Below, piece after piece: positions 27,411-37,290 of a stretch of 64,000 nt of DNA. A program made the position numbers and the translations under genes. The DNA is taken from contig JAJXWH010000021.1 of assembly GCA_021781745.1 (NCBI GenBank), positions 1 through 64,000 of the forward strand, written 5' to 3'. The first letter of the stretch is position 1. Every line of letters starts with the position of its first letter. Source of the stretch: Bacillota bacterium (GTDB lineage: Bacteria > Bacillota > Clostridia > Clostridiales > Clostridiaceae). The notes under the pieces are model-generated. The model made no database searches. It had not been told where the DNA came from and saw nothing but the letters and a program-made list of their open reading frames with translations.

Positions 27411-28415
27411 TTAATGTGTAAATTTTTGTATAAATTCATCTGTCATATTAGCAATTGTATCGCATTGTGTCCAATGTAAATAATGCTGTCCATCTAAATA
27501 TTCAAGCTTTTGTATATCTGGATTTGAAATTACTTCTTTATGTATTCCATCCCATGTAACACTTAATCCTTCGTCTTCATATTCTTTACATGAATCATTG
27601 CTCAATAAAAATAATATTGGTATATTATCAGGATACTTTATATCATATAGCGACTTACAATTATCCATGAAATTTCTATTTTCACTAAACTGTGCTTTTG
27701 TTATGGATCTTCTGTTCATTATTTCGGTAACAATTCTTATTTCTTCTTCCGAATAACTTCCACTAGATTCCATTTGTCGAACAAATTCAATTCCAGATAG
27801 GTGGAAAAGTCGTGATAAACCTGTTATATCCATAAATCTTACAATATGATAAAGCCCATTTGAAATTTTTTTATTTTCGTCATATTTTGCCTGATTAGGC
27901 ACTGAAGAATCAATACCTATCATAGCTTCTACTTCTTGAGGGTAGATCTTCATATATTGCATACAATAAATTCCCGATATTGAATGTGGCATTAAAATAT
28001 ATGGTGGTTTAATTCCATACTCATTTAACGCTGCTCTTATTTCTTCCACAATAAATTTATTGTTCATTTCCATGTTAGTATCATCACTTAGTCCATAACC
28101 AGGATACTCCAAAGTTACTACCTTATAATTTTTACTTAGCTTATCTACAAGTGGCTTAAAATCAGTAATAGGACTTGGAGTTCCCATCCCACTTAGCAAT
28201 ACAATAGTTTTTTCGCCTTCTCCAGTGACTGACATCCTTATATTAATGCCATTTACATTTACTTTTGTACCTATTTTATCTAAAACTTCATCTTCCTTCA
28301 TACACATAATTTTATTCCAAGCTGTTGTACAAATTAAAAACATTGTTACAACACACAATATTATAATAAAAATTTTCTTTAATATTTTAGTTGCTTTTAT
28401 TAATTTATTCTTCAT
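27411..28415 (-). CDS. Membrane-anchored alpha/beta hydrolase
   Basis: The 334-residue protein has one N-terminal membrane segment (about 13-35) and an external alpha/beta-hydrolase domain with LSGMGTPSP (oxyanion region), EYPGYGLSDD, a nucleophile elbow PHSISG (S145) in place of the usual GHSxG, and a C-terminal DGQHYLHW that should supply the catalytic His. It could be a lipase, esterase or peptide-resistance hydrolase; the substrate is unknown. It is the last gene after an RR-HK pair, which probably controls it. Confidence 0.85.
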   Translation of the reverse strand: MKNKLIKATKILKKIFIIILCVVTMFLICTTAWNKIMCMKEDEVLDKIGTKVNVNGINIRMSVTGEGEKTIVLLSGMGTPSPITDFKPLVDKLSKNYKVVTLEYPGYGLSDDTNMEMNNKFIVEEIRAALNEYGIKPPYILMPHSISGIYCMQYMKIYPQEVEAMIGIDSSVPNQAKYDENKKISNGLYHIVRFMDITGLSRLFHLSGIEFVRQMESSGSYSEEEIRIVTEIMNRRSITKAQFSENRNFMDNCKSLYDIKYPDNIPILFLLSNDSCKEYEDEGLSVTWDGIHKEVISNPDIQKLEYLDGQHYLHWTQCDTIANMTDEFIQKFTH

Positions 28416-28445
28416 ATAATTTCGAAAAGTAATATATCAAATTAA

Positions 28446-29540
28446 TTATTCTTTTATTAAAGGAATACTGATGATTATCTTTGCTCCTCTTGTTACTTCA
28501 TCATTTGCAAGCATCATTCTGCCATTATGCTGTTTTACAATACTGTCTGAAATGAATAACCCCATTCCATAATGATTCTCTCTTCCTCTGCTAATATCAT
28601 CCATATAGAATTGCTCTAAACCATGCTTTAAAGCATTTTGGCTAAATCCATGACCTGAATCTGTAATAGAAATAATAGCATTATCCTCTGATGCATTAAC
28701 TCTAACTCTTATATTTCCTTTTGGCTTTGTAAAATCAAGGGCATTAGAAACAAGATTATTAATCATACGTTGAAACAACAGTTTATCTGCACAAATAAAC
28801 ATAGTTTTTTGCTCATTTTCCACAGAAAGAGTAACTTCTTTTTCTTTTGCTATTCTTACTAATGGTAAAATTATCTCATTAACCATTGAATAAAGTTCTA
28901 GTTTATGTGCATTCATAATATAACCTTTTTCTGCTCTTGCCATATCTAAAAGGTTATTTAAGTATTTTTCCATTTGGTCCAAACTGTATTTAGCATCTTC
29001 AACATACTCTGCATTAGTTTCATCTGTTATGATATTTTGAAGCAAATCTACATTTCCTTTTAACACTGTCATTGGAGTTTTAAAATCATGAGCAAGTGCA
29101 TAAATCTGATCTTTACGTCTTTGCTCTAAACTCCATTGTTTTTCTAGAGATTCCTTTAATACCAGCCTCATATCATTCATGCTATCCAATATTTCATTAA
29201 TTTCTTTTATCTCACTATGAGAAATTTCAAAATCTAAATCTTGTACTTTAATTTTTTCTATAACCTTCAAAATAGCTTGACCATTTTTTCTTAATTTTCT
29301 CGCTGTAAAAAATGGGATAGCTATAGTTAAGACTAGTACAACTCCAAAGTATCCAAAAAACAAAACTGCTTCAATATTATTCAATGATTCAGGCGTTAAA
29401 ATATTTTTACTAGCAATTATAGACAAAAATATAAGAACACATGCTGTTAAACCTAAAATACCAAAGCCTATTCCATAAACTGCTTTTGTTAAAATAACCA
29501 TTATACTTGTCTGACGTCTTTTATTTTTCACATTGCCCAT
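28446..29540 (-). CDS. Sensor histidine kinase with short external loop
   Basis: The 364-residue kinase has two membrane segments (about 14-43 and 58-80) with only ~15 residues between them, a cytoplasmic linker, the acceptor motif ALAHDFKTPM (H151), an N box (NLVSNALDFTKPKGN) and G boxes (ITDSGHGF, GMGLFISD). The short loop suggests that it senses within the membrane or through a partner. It overlaps the regulator gene by 13 bp. Confidence 0.92.
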   Translation of the reverse strand: MGNVKNKRRQTSIMVILTKAVYGIGFGILGLTACVLIFLSIIASKNILTPESLNNIEAVLFFGYFGVVLVLTIAIPFFTARKLRKNGQAILKVIEKIKVQDLDFEISHSEIKEINEILDSMNDMRLVLKESLEKQWSLEQRRKDQIYALAHDFKTPMTVLKGNVDLLQNIITDETNAEYVEDAKYSLDQMEKYLNNLLDMARAEKGYIMNAHKLELYSMVNEIILPLVRIAKEKEVTLSVENEQKTMFICADKLLFQRMINNLVSNALDFTKPKGNIRVRVNASEDNAIISITDSGHGFSQNALKHGLEQFYMDDISRGRENHYGMGLFISDSIVKQHNGRMMLANDEVTRGAKIIISIPLIKE

Positions 29541-30190
29541 TTATATCCAATCCCCCATACTGTTTCTATAGGTGATACCTTGAAATCATTAAATTTTTTT
29601 CTAATATTCTTTACATGAGTTACTATTGTATTATCACAGCTTTCACTTTCATATCCAAAAACAGCTTCATAAATCTGTTCTCTTGAAAACACTTGACCTT
29701 TATGCCTAACTAGAAATTCACAGATTTGATATTCACCTTTTGTGAAATCTATATACTCATTCCCTACACTTAATTTCATTTCCTGCAAATCAAAACTAAT
29801 ATTTCCACTGTGAATCATTACATGGTGTTTACGATTGTCTCTTCTTATATGAGCATTTACACGAGCTTTTAACTCCTCTATTCCAAATGGCTTTTTTATA
29901 TAATCATCTGCACCTAGTCCAAATCCATATACAATACTTTCTTCTTCTGTTTTTGCAGTAATGAACATAATAGGACAATCTACTTTATCACGAATTCTCC
30001 TACATGCTTCAAAGCCATCTGTTCCAGGCATCATAACATCAAGCAATATCATATCAAAACTCTTAAGTTTGTCCTCAGCAAGACTATCAAAATTCAAGTA
30101 TGATGTAATGTTATGCCCATCCTGAACTAAAATATTTCTAATCAACCTTAGAATTCTCTCATCATCATCTACAACAAGTATCCTAGCCAT
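29528..30190 (-). CDS. OmpR-family response regulator
   Basis: The 220-residue protein has a receiver domain with DDD at 8-10 and D51, and a winged-helix output domain with FSREQIYEAVFGYESES and WGIGYKW. It is the first gene of a three-gene operon (RR, HK, alpha/beta hydrolase). The layout resembles VanRS- or SpaRK-like systems. The gene begins 225 bp from the mutS stop, with repeat copy E between. Confidence 0.94.
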   Translation of the reverse strand: MARILVVDDDERILRLIRNILVQDGHNITSYLNFDSLAEDKLKSFDMILLDVMMPGTDGFEACRRIRDKVDCPIMFITAKTEEESIVYGFGLGADDYIKKPFGIEELKARVNAHIRRDNRKHHVMIHSGNISFDLQEMKLSVGNEYIDFTKGEYQICEFLVRHKGQVFSREQIYEAVFGYESESCDNTIVTHVKNIRKKFNDFKVSPIETVWGIGYKWAM

Positions 30191-30344
30191 ATCTCAGTAT
30201 TCTCCTTTATATTACTTTCTCTTCACTCCCTTCATAGAACATTTTATTTTAACTTTATAAAGATTCTATGAAGATCTAAAATTTAACTAAATTATAGCAT
30301 ATATAAGGAACATTCAAATGAATTTATTTCTATAAAATAAAAGA

Positions 30345-30411
30345 GCCACAAAAATCCAATTTTAGATTTTCGTGGGTTTCATGTGTGGCGAAACGTGACC
30401 AGCCTCCACAC
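30345..30411 (-). repeat. Module-separating structured element, copy E
   Basis: This copy begins with the AAAATCCAATTTTAGATTTT hairpin and continues CGTGGGTTTCATGTGTGGCG and AAACGTGACC. Here the small stem is GTGTGG (30383-30388) with CCACAC (30406-30411): both arms differ from copy A yet still pair. On the minus strand it directly follows the mutS stop, and its hairpin with CTCTTTTATTTT would end the mutS transcript. Confidence 0.75.
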
Positions 30412-30415
30412 TTAT

Positions 30416-33187
30416 TTACTTGTTCAATTTTTTTGCTTCTGAAACCAATCTGTATAAAGTATTCATAGCTTCCATTGGATTAAGGCTTAATATATCCACT
30501 TCACTAATTTCTTTTAGTAATGCTTCCTTTTCAATAAAAGTAAAATCTAACTGCATATTACTTGAAGAATCCTTATTTTTGTGTTTCTTATGTGTATGCT
30601 CTAATTTATTTTCAATAACATTTTCAGTTAAAGGAACTTTTTCATGTTTAACTTCTTCAACATACTCACTCTTACTTTCAGAAACTATTTCTGTAACAAT
30701 AACCTTATTATCTGAAGTATTTATATCTACAGAGACTTCACTTTCTTTAATATCACTATTGGTTACCTTATGTATATCAAAAGTATTTTCGCCTTCAAGG
30801 CTTAAAAGAATCTCTTTAGCTCTATTAATTACCCCCTCAGGAAGTCCTGCTAATTTTGCAACCTCAATTCCATAAGACTCATCTGCGCCGCCTTCAACTA
30901 TTTTTCTTAGGAATATTACACTGTCTTTCATCTTCTTAACTGCTACAGAATAGTTTTTAACTCCAGGTAAAACTCCTTCTAATTTTACTAATTCATGATA
31001 ATGGGTAGCGAATAATGTCTTGCATCTTAAATTTTCATTTCCTGTAATATACTCAATGACAGACCACGCAATAGAAAGTCCATCATATGTTGAAGTACCA
31101 CGTCCAACCTCATCTAATAATACTAAACTTTTAGACGTTGCATTCTTAAGTATATTAGAAACTTCCCACATTTCCACCATAAAGGTTGATTTACCACCTG
31201 CCAAATCATCTGATGCACCAATTCTAGTGAATATCTTATCACATATTGATATATTTGCACTAGCAGCTGGAACAAATGAACCTATTTGAGCCATTAAGGT
31301 AATCAAGGCAACCTGTCTCATATAAGTTGATTTACCAGCCATATTGGGACCTGTTATAAGCAATAATTCTTTATCACTTTGATTTAAGGTAGTATTATTA
31401 GAAACGAACTCTCCTCTACCAATTACTTTTTCAACTACTGGATGTCTTCCTTCTGTTATTTCAATTAAACCATCTTCATTAATCTCAGGTTTAACATAAT
31501 CATTTTCAAGAGCTATTAGTGCTAATGTAGATATACCATCTAAATTTGATATAATTCTAGCACTTTTTTTAAGTCTAGCAATTTCATTTTCAATTTTATC
31601 TCTTATTTCACTAAATAGTGAATATTCTAAATTTATAAGCTTTTCCTCAGCTCCTAAAATCTTATCTTCCATTACTTTAAGTTCTTCTGTAATGTATCTT
31701 TCAGCATTAGCAAGGGTTTGTTTTCTAACATACCTTCCTTCTGGGATAGAACTATAATTAGATTTGGATATTTCTATATAATATCCAAAGACCTTATTAT
31801 AACCAACCTTTAAAGATTTAATTCCTGTAAATTCTCTTTCACGATTTTCAAGAGCAGCAATCCACTCTTTTCCATGTAACTTAGATTGCCTTAATTCATT
31901 AACTTCAGCATTATATCCATCCTTTATTATGTTTCCTTCTTTAATGCTTAATGATGGTTCTTCCTTAATTGACAATTCTAATAAATTCCTTATATCTGCT
32001 AGCTCATCTAAACTTTCATAATACTCCTTTAATAAATCAGAATTAGTGTTCTTTAAAAGTCCTTTTATAGCTGGAATTTTATCTAAGGATGCTTTTAGTG
32101 ATAATAAGTCCTTTGCATTAACATTTTTATTAGATATTTTACCTACGATTCTTTCAATATCATAAATATCTTTTAAGGAATTTCTTAAATCCTCATTTAA
32201 ACTAATTGAACTAAATATCTCATTTACACCATTTAGTCTCTTAATAATTTCAGATTTAATTATTAATGGTTCTTCAATCCATTTTCTTATAGTTCTGCCT
32301 CCCATAGATGTAGCACTTTTGTCAAGAACCCATAAAAGAGAACCTTTTTTACTTTTTTCTCTTATACTTTCAGTAAGTTCTAAGTTTCTTCTCGAATTAC
32401 CATCTATAGTCATGTAATTAACTATTTCATATTGTTCTAATAAATTTATATTTGTTAAGCTCATTTTTTGAGTTTCATATATGTACTTAAGTAATACTCT
32501 GCTGGCAATTTCTCTTTCCTCATTTAGACCTGCTACTTCCATTTCAGAAAATTGCTCAATAAGTTCTTCTTTACTGACAAGAAACTCATCAAATTTCATT
32601 TTTGATAAAAGTGCTGATGTAACTCCACCTATATCATTTATTAGAGTTTCATCAAAATCCTCATCAATCAAAATTTCCTTAGGCGAAACTTTTGAAATTT
32701 CATCTAACAAGCTAATTTTTATATTATCAAAAGAAGTTACTTTAAACTCACCTGTGCTTATGTCTGAAACTGATATCCCAATTTTATCATCATTTATGTA
32801 TATAGCCATTAAATATGTATTATCATTTTCTAAGGAACTATTTACATCCACAAAAGTACCTGGCGTAATAACTTTTACTACACCTCTTTTAACGATGCCT
32901 TTAGACTCTTTAGGATCTTCAAGTTGTTCACATATAGCAACTTTATATCCTTTGTTAACTAATCTTGGAATGTATGCAGCCGCTGCATGATGTGGAATTC
33001 CGCACATAGGAGCCCTTTCTTCAAGTCCGCAATTTTTCCCAGTAAGTACTAATTCTAATTCTCTTGATACTGTAACAGCGTCATCAAAGAACATTTCATA
33101 AAAATCACCTAATCTATAGAAAAGAATACAATCGCTGTATTCCTCCTTAGTTTTCATATATTCTACCATCATTGGCGTTAAAGCCAT
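30416..33187 (-). CDS. mutS: DNA mismatch repair protein MutS
   Basis: MutS binds mismatches and recruits MutL. The 923-residue protein has the mismatch-reading FYE motif in LGDFYEMF, connector, lever and clamp regions, and a C-terminal ATPase with GPNMAGKST and [15 protein letters not shown] ~90-residue charged tail precedes the end. ATG 33187 is preferred to an in-frame TTG at 33193 because of its 9-nt spacing from AAAGGAGG. The transcript ends at repeat copy E instead of running into mutL. Confidence 0.97.
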   Translation of the reverse strand: MALTPMMVEYMKTKEEYSDCILFYRLGDFYEMFFDDAVTVSRELELVLTGKNCGLEERAPMCGIPHHAAAAYIPRLVNKGYKVAICEQLEDPKESKGIVKRGVVKVITPGTFVDVNSSLENDNTYLMAIYINDDKIGISVSDISTGEFKVTSFDNIKISLLDEISKVSPKEILIDEDFDETLINDIGGVTSALLSKMKFDEFLVSKEELIEQFSEMEVAGLNEEREIASRVLLKYIYETQKMSLTNINLLEQYEIVNYMTIDGNSRRNLELTESIREKSKKGSLLWVLDKSATSMGGRTIRKWIEEPLIIKSEIIKRLNGVNEIFSSISLNEDLRNSLKDIYDIERIVGKISNKNVNAKDLLSLKASLDKIPAIKGLLKNTNSDLLKEYYESLDELADIRNLLELSIKEEPSLSIKEGNIIKDGYNAEVNELRQSKLHGKEWIAALENREREFTGIKSLKVGYNKVFGYYIEISKSNYSSIPEGRYVRKQTLANAERYITEELKVMEDKILGAEEKLINLEYSLFSEIRDKIENEIARLKKSARIISNLDGISTLALIALENDYVKPEINEDGLIEITEGRHPVVEKVIGRGEFVSNNTTLNQSDKELLLITGPNMAGKSTYMRQVALITLMAQIGSFVPAASANISICDKIFTRIGASDDLAGGKSTFMVEMWEVSNILKNATSKSLVLLDEVGRGTSTYDGLSIAWSVIEYITGNENLRCKTLFATHYHELVKLEGVLPGVKNYSVAVKKMKDSVIFLRKIVEGGADESYGIEVAKLAGLPEGVINRAKEILLSLEGENTFDIHKVTNSDIKESEVSVDINTSDNKVIVTEIVSESKSEYVEEVKHEKVPLTENVIENKLEHTHKKHKNKDSSSNMQLDFTFIEKEALLKEISEVDILSLNPMEAMNTLYRLVSEAKKLNK

Positions 33188-33239
33188 AATCAATTTCCTC
33201 CTTTAATGCTAACATTTTAAGGGAAGATCTATATAAATC

Positions 33240-33360
33240 TACTTTATCCTCATGTCTAGCCACTGTGCTCCTCTATTTTTCATGGTAGGAAATAACAGTA
33301 ACTAGAACCTAGACAAACCAAACTAAGATTCAGATGGAAATTAAGTTCCACTTGAATCAA
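33240..33360 (-). other. Structured leader-like element upstream of mutS
   Basis: Two inverted repeats are visible: GTCTAG (33254-33259) with CTAGAC (33309-33314), and GATTCA..TGGAA (33327-33339) with TTCCA..TGAATC (33346-33358). The segment lies between the gapN terminator and mutS and may fold in the mutS 5' leader. It shares a CTATTTT-T/C-CA motif with the miaA-hfq element, but overall similarity is weak. Confidence 0.4.
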
Positions 33361-33378
33361 ATTTTACTTTATAACCTA

Positions 33379-33419
33379 AAAATCCCTAGAACAATTATAA
33401 CAATTATCTTAGGGATTTT
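33379..33419 (-). terminator. Terminator of gapN
   Basis: AAAATCCCTA (33379-33388) pairs with TAGGGATTTT (33410-33419). The loop holds AACAATTATAACAATTAT, identical to the loop of the terminator at 37291-37325. Confidence 0.8.
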
Positions 33420-33453
33420 CATTATTATTTTTTACTTCATTTTGTTAAACTCA

Positions 33454-34914
33454 TTATCTTACTAAATTTATTACAGTTGCTTTAGGTCTAGACATCGATT
33501 CAATAGAATATCTTATTCCCTGTGTTCCAATCCCTGAAGCTTTTACTCCTAAGAAAGGAAAATGATCAGGCCCTCTTTCTGTTTTATTATTAACTTGAAC
33601 AGTTCCAACCTCTAATCTGTCTGCAACATAAAAAGCATCATCAATATTTTCAGTGAAAACTGCACTTTGAAGTCCGTATTCTGATTTATTTGCAATTTCT
33701 ATAGCTTCATCTTTGTCTTTCACTCTAATAATAGGTAAAACTGGTCCAAATGGTTCTTCCCAAGCAATTCTCATGTCTGTAGTTACATTATCGAAGAGAG
33801 TTGGGTAAATTAAATTATCATCTCTATTTCCACCTACAATTAAATCTGCACCCTTATCCTTGGCATCCTTAATCAGTTCCTCGACATAATCAGCTGATTT
33901 AGTGCTTATTAATGGTACAATATCTACATCCTTATCTAAAGGATTTCCAACAGTAAGTTTGCTCATTTTTTGCTTTACTTTGCCAACTAACTCATCAGCA
34001 ACTTTTTCTAGAACTAAAATTCTTTTTACAGCAGTACATCTTTGACCAGAATATGAATAACCTCCAGCTACTATATTATTAGCAGCAAGTTCTAAATCTG
34101 CGTCTTCTAAAACAATAGCTGCATCCTTACCACCTAATTCCATAAGCAGTGGAACCATACTTGTTATTTTAGAAATTCTTACTCCTATTTCTGTACTACC
34201 TGTAAAGTTAATAAAGTTTATACCTTTATGTGTTACAGCATAATCACCTATTTCACTGCCTCTTCCTGTTATAGTATTTAAAACACCTGCAGGAACACCT
34301 GCTTCTTGAAATACTTTTGCTAAATATAAACCACATAAGCTTCCTTGAGTTGCAGGTTTAAGTACAACAGAATTTCCTACAATTATTGCTGGAGCTATTT
34401 TAGATGCTGATAAATTTATTGGATAATTAAATGGAGAAATTGCAAGTACAACTCCTAGTGGTTCTCTATTTACAACTGAAATTTTATTTCTTTTAAACCC
34501 TGGGAATGTATCTCCTGGTATACTTTCACCCGCCATATTTTTAGCTGTATCTGCTGTGAATCTAATAAAATCAGCAGTTCTATGAATTTCTGATTTAGAA
34601 CTTTTTCTATCCTTACCAATTTCTCTTATCATTATATCTACAAGTTCGTTAGTATTTTCTACTAATATATTAGCAGCTTTATATAATATTTCTGCTCTTT
34701 CGCTTATTGGCACTTTACTCCATTCTCTTTGAGCATCTTTAGCAATCTTTATTACATAGTCAACTTCTTCTTTTGTCATAGCTGGAACTGTGCCTACTAG
34801 AGAATTATCCAGTGGAGAATGTATTTCTATTAAATTATTCTCTTTGGCACCCACCCATTCACCATTTATTAAATTTTTAAAATTATTATTCTCGCATTTT
34901 ATACAATTAAACAT
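33454..34914 (-). CDS. gapN: NADP-dependent non-phosphorylating glyceraldehyde-3-phosphate dehydrogenase
   Basis: GapN oxidises glyceraldehyde-3-phosphate directly to 3-phosphoglycerate, giving NADPH and no ATP. The 486-residue protein is an aldehyde dehydrogenase with the GapN-type segments LAISPFNYPINL, TGRGSEIGDY and FINFTGSTEIG, the general-base Glu in MELGGKDAAI, and the catalytic Cys in YSGQRCTAVKR. The likeness to streptococcal GapN is strong over the full length. In clostridia it supplies NADPH in glycolysis. It is monocistronic, with a GAGGTG site and its own terminator. Confidence 0.95.
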   Translation of the reverse strand: MFNCIKCENNNFKNLINGEWVGAKENNLIEIHSPLDNSLVGTVPAMTKEEVDYVIKIAKDAQREWSKVPISERAEILYKAANILVENTNELVDIMIREIGKDRKSSKSEIHRTADFIRFTADTAKNMAGESIPGDTFPGFKRNKISVVNREPLGVVLAISPFNYPINLSASKIAPAIIVGNSVVLKPATQGSLCGLYLAKVFQEAGVPAGVLNTITGRGSEIGDYAVTHKGINFINFTGSTEIGVRISKITSMVPLLMELGGKDAAIVLEDADLELAANNIVAGGYSYSGQRCTAVKRILVLEKVADELVGKVKQKMSKLTVGNPLDKDVDIVPLISTKSADYVEELIKDAKDKGADLIVGGNRDDNLIYPTLFDNVTTDMRIAWEEPFGPVLPIIRVKDKDEAIEIANKSEYGLQSAVFTENIDDAFYVADRLEVGTVQVNNKTERGPDHFPFLGVKASGIGTQGIRYSIESMSRPKATVINLVR

Positions 34915-35109
34915 TATTTCACCTCTTCCTGATAAGCTATATTAATTAATATTCATTACTCTTTAGTATTATATTACACCAGTTATTATATTATATCCAT
35001 ATAAAAAAATATAATAAGATAAATAAATTTAAAATATTGCAAAAAATAACTTGAAGTTAATCCGTTCTTAATACTTTTTCAATATAATATTTACAAAAGG
35101 AGTGATAGT

Positions 35110-35688
35110 ATGAAAAAATTAAATATATGCATTGATATTGATGGAACTATAACAGATCCTTATTATTGGTTAAGCTATGCAAATAGCTATTTTAACTGTA
35201 ACATTTCCGAAGAACAAGTTACATGTTATGAAATTGCTAAAGTTCTTAATGTAAAAGAAAGTGACTACCTTGAATTTTATGATAAGCTTAAAGTAAAAAT
35301 TCATACTGAAGAAAAATTAAGACATGATGTTAAAGAAATATTGAATAAAGTTTTTGAAAATAATAATATCTATTTTGTGACAGCTAGAGAAAAATCTTTA
35401 GAACTTTTGACTTTTCGTTATTTAAAAGAACATGGGATTCCCTTTGATGAACTTTATGTTTTAGGTACCCACAATAAAGTTCCTAAAGCTTTTGATTTGG
35501 ACTGTGATATTTTTATAGAAGATAGCTATGACAATGCTCTTCAATTATCACAAAGTGGATTTTTTGTTATATTGCTCGATACAAATTATAATAGATTTGA
35601 GTTAAATGAAAATATTATAAGAGTTTCAAATTGGAGTGAAGTATTACAAATTATAAATGAATTTATAAAAGAAAGAGAAGCAATCTAA
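35110..35688 (+). CDS. HAD-type nucleotidase-like protein (YqfW/NT5C-like)
   Basis: The 192-residue protein has the HAD motif I CIDIDGTITD near residues 7-16, motif II FVTAREKS, and motif IV in CDIFIEDSYDN. This pattern fits the deoxyribonucleotidase-like 5'(3')-nucleotidase C family, which dephosphorylates nucleoside monophosphates. The exact substrate is unknown. An AAAGGAGTG site precedes the ATG. It stands alone between gapN and fetB. Confidence 0.82.
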   Translation: MKKLNICIDIDGTITDPYYWLSYANSYFNCNISEEQVTCYEIAKVLNVKESDYLEFYDKLKVKIHTEEKLRHDVKEILNKVFENNNIYFVTAREKSLELLTFRYLKEHGIPFDELYVLGTHNKVPKAFDLDCDIFIEDSYDNALQLSQSGFFVILLDTNYNRFELNENIIRVSNWSEVLQIINEFIKEREAI

Positions 35689-35829
35689 TATAAATTCATT
35701 ATCCTACCAATATATAAAAAATAGTATACAAAAGACATTTCGTATTTTTTAATGTATTTTTGTTTCAAATCTTATTTCTTAAACTTCATCTTTAAGTAGT
35801 CCTCCCCTCCTTTCTTTCATACCTTAAGT

Positions 35830-36612
35830 TTACTTTAATCTATTATCTTTAGTAAAAAATGTTCTGTAACCAAGAGTTACAAATAATACAGTTGTAATAG
35901 CTGTACTTCCTAAAATTGCAAGCATAATCCCAATTTGATATTTTATTGCAGTAAGAGGATAAGTTCCTGAAAGAATTTGTCCTGTCATCATTCCTGGCAA
36001 GGACACAATTCCTATAGTAAGCATATTGCTCATTGTAGGCAAAATTGCACTATCAAAGGCATTATTTACAATTTCTTTAGCTGCTACTACCGGTGTTGCA
36101 CCAAGCATTAAGGAATTTTCAATTTCAACTCTTTTATCTTCAAAATCGTTACATAGTCTATTTGCCCCTAAAGATATACCTGTCATACTGTTACCAACAA
36201 TCATTCCTGAAATAGGTATAAAATATTGAGGATTAAACCAAGGTCGTACGTTTAATACGATAATTATAAAAAATGCAGCAACCAATAAGCATCCCACTAT
36301 CATAGAAAAAGCAATAATTATCTTTAGTTCCTTTGACATTTTAGTTTTTACTCTTTCAATAGAACTATAAATAGCAAAAGAAATCATTATAACAATCATT
36401 AACGAGGTTAACCACCATCTAGGGTTTTCAAAGACAAACATTAAAATATATCCCATTATTGTTAGCTGCAAAGTCATTCTAGTTGAAGCAATCAGAATTT
36501 GCTTTTCACGTTTTATACCTCTTGCTTTAAATATAATCAGCATTATAAATACAAATACATAAGCTATTGAAAGTTGAACTACAGATAAGTTCATTACCGA
36601 ATTATTATTCAT
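35830..36612 (-). CDS. fetB: Iron export ABC transporter permease FetB
   Basis: The 260-residue protein has about seven membrane segments and the UPF0014/FetB pattern, including FIPISGMIVGNSMTGISLGA and LPGMMTGQILSG. FetAB in E. coli lowers free iron under oxidative stress. Its ATG overlaps the fetA stop by 8 bp and has GGAGG inside fetA, so the two are coupled. Confidence 0.92.
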   Translation of the reverse strand: MNNNSVMNLSVVQLSIAYVFVFIMLIIFKARGIKREKQILIASTRMTLQLTIMGYILMFVFENPRWWLTSLMIVIMISFAIYSSIERVKTKMSKELKIIIAFSMIVGCLLVAAFFIIIVLNVRPWFNPQYFIPISGMIVGNSMTGISLGANRLCNDFEDKRVEIENSLMLGATPVVAAKEIVNNAFDSAILPTMSNMLTIGIVSLPGMMTGQILSGTYPLTAIKYQIGIMLAILGSTAITTVLFVTLGYRTFFTKDNRLK

Positions 36613-37240
36613 AATATGCCTCCGTTACCTTTCCTTCTTCAATCCTAACTAATGAATCTGGAAATTTTCTGGCAATTTGTTCTGAGTGAGTAATCATAAT
36701 AAGTTCTTTATTATTTTCTAAAACAAACTTTGAAAAATTATCAATTATAAACTGCTCTGTTTCTTTATCTAATGCGGCAGAAGGTTCATCTAGTAAATAT
36801 GTATCAGCATCCATTAACATGACACGCGCAAGACATAACCTTTGTTTTTCTCCTCCTGAAAGATTACCACACCCATCAGATAGCTGCTTATTAAGTTCCA
36901 CTCTTTCAAGCGTCTCCTTTAAAATATCTTGAGATACTGCTTTCTTTTTTGAAAATTCCAAACCAATTTGCAAATTATCTTCAATTGTACCACTGTAAAT
37001 TACAGGAGTCTGTCCAAGCATAACTACATTTCGTCTAAGCTTTATTGTATCCATTTTAGAAATATCATTATTATTATAATAAATAATCCCCTCGTCAGGC
37101 ACATTTAAACAATTTAACATTCGTAGAAGTGTGGTTTTTCCACTGCCTGAAGGCCCTATAATACATGTTATGGGTTTATAGATACGCAAAAAAGAAATAT
37201 CTAATATATTTTTATATTTCAAATTCCTTATTTCAAACAT
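36605..37240 (-). CDS. fetA: Iron export ABC transporter ATP-binding protein FetA
   Basis: The 211-residue ATPase has Walker A GPSGSGKTTLL, signature LSGGEKQRLCLARVML, Walker B TYLLDEPSAALD and H-loop ITHS. It is paired with the FetB permease. ATG 37240 is preferred to an upstream GTG because it sits 10 nt from AAAGGA. Confidence 0.9.
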   Translation of the reverse strand: MFEIRNLKYKNILDISFLRIYKPITCIIGPSGSGKTTLLRMLNCLNVPDEGIIYYNNNDISKMDTIKLRRNVVMLGQTPVIYSGTIEDNLQIGLEFSKKKAVSQDILKETLERVELNKQLSDGCGNLSGGEKQRLCLARVMLMDADTYLLDEPSAALDKETEQFIIDNFSKFVLENNKELIMITHSEQIARKFPDSLVRIEEGKVTEAYYE

Positions 37241-37290
37241 ATTTCTCACATCCTTTGTATATATTTAGTATGCATAATTAAAAAATAATA

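Noticed and set aside
16891..30411. CRISPR-like or integron cassette array
   Set aside because: The repeats are kilobases apart with genes between them and no cas genes, so not CRISPR. They lack the RYYYAAC/GTTRRRY core boxes of attC sites, and no integron integrase is adjacent, so the integron label is not supported.
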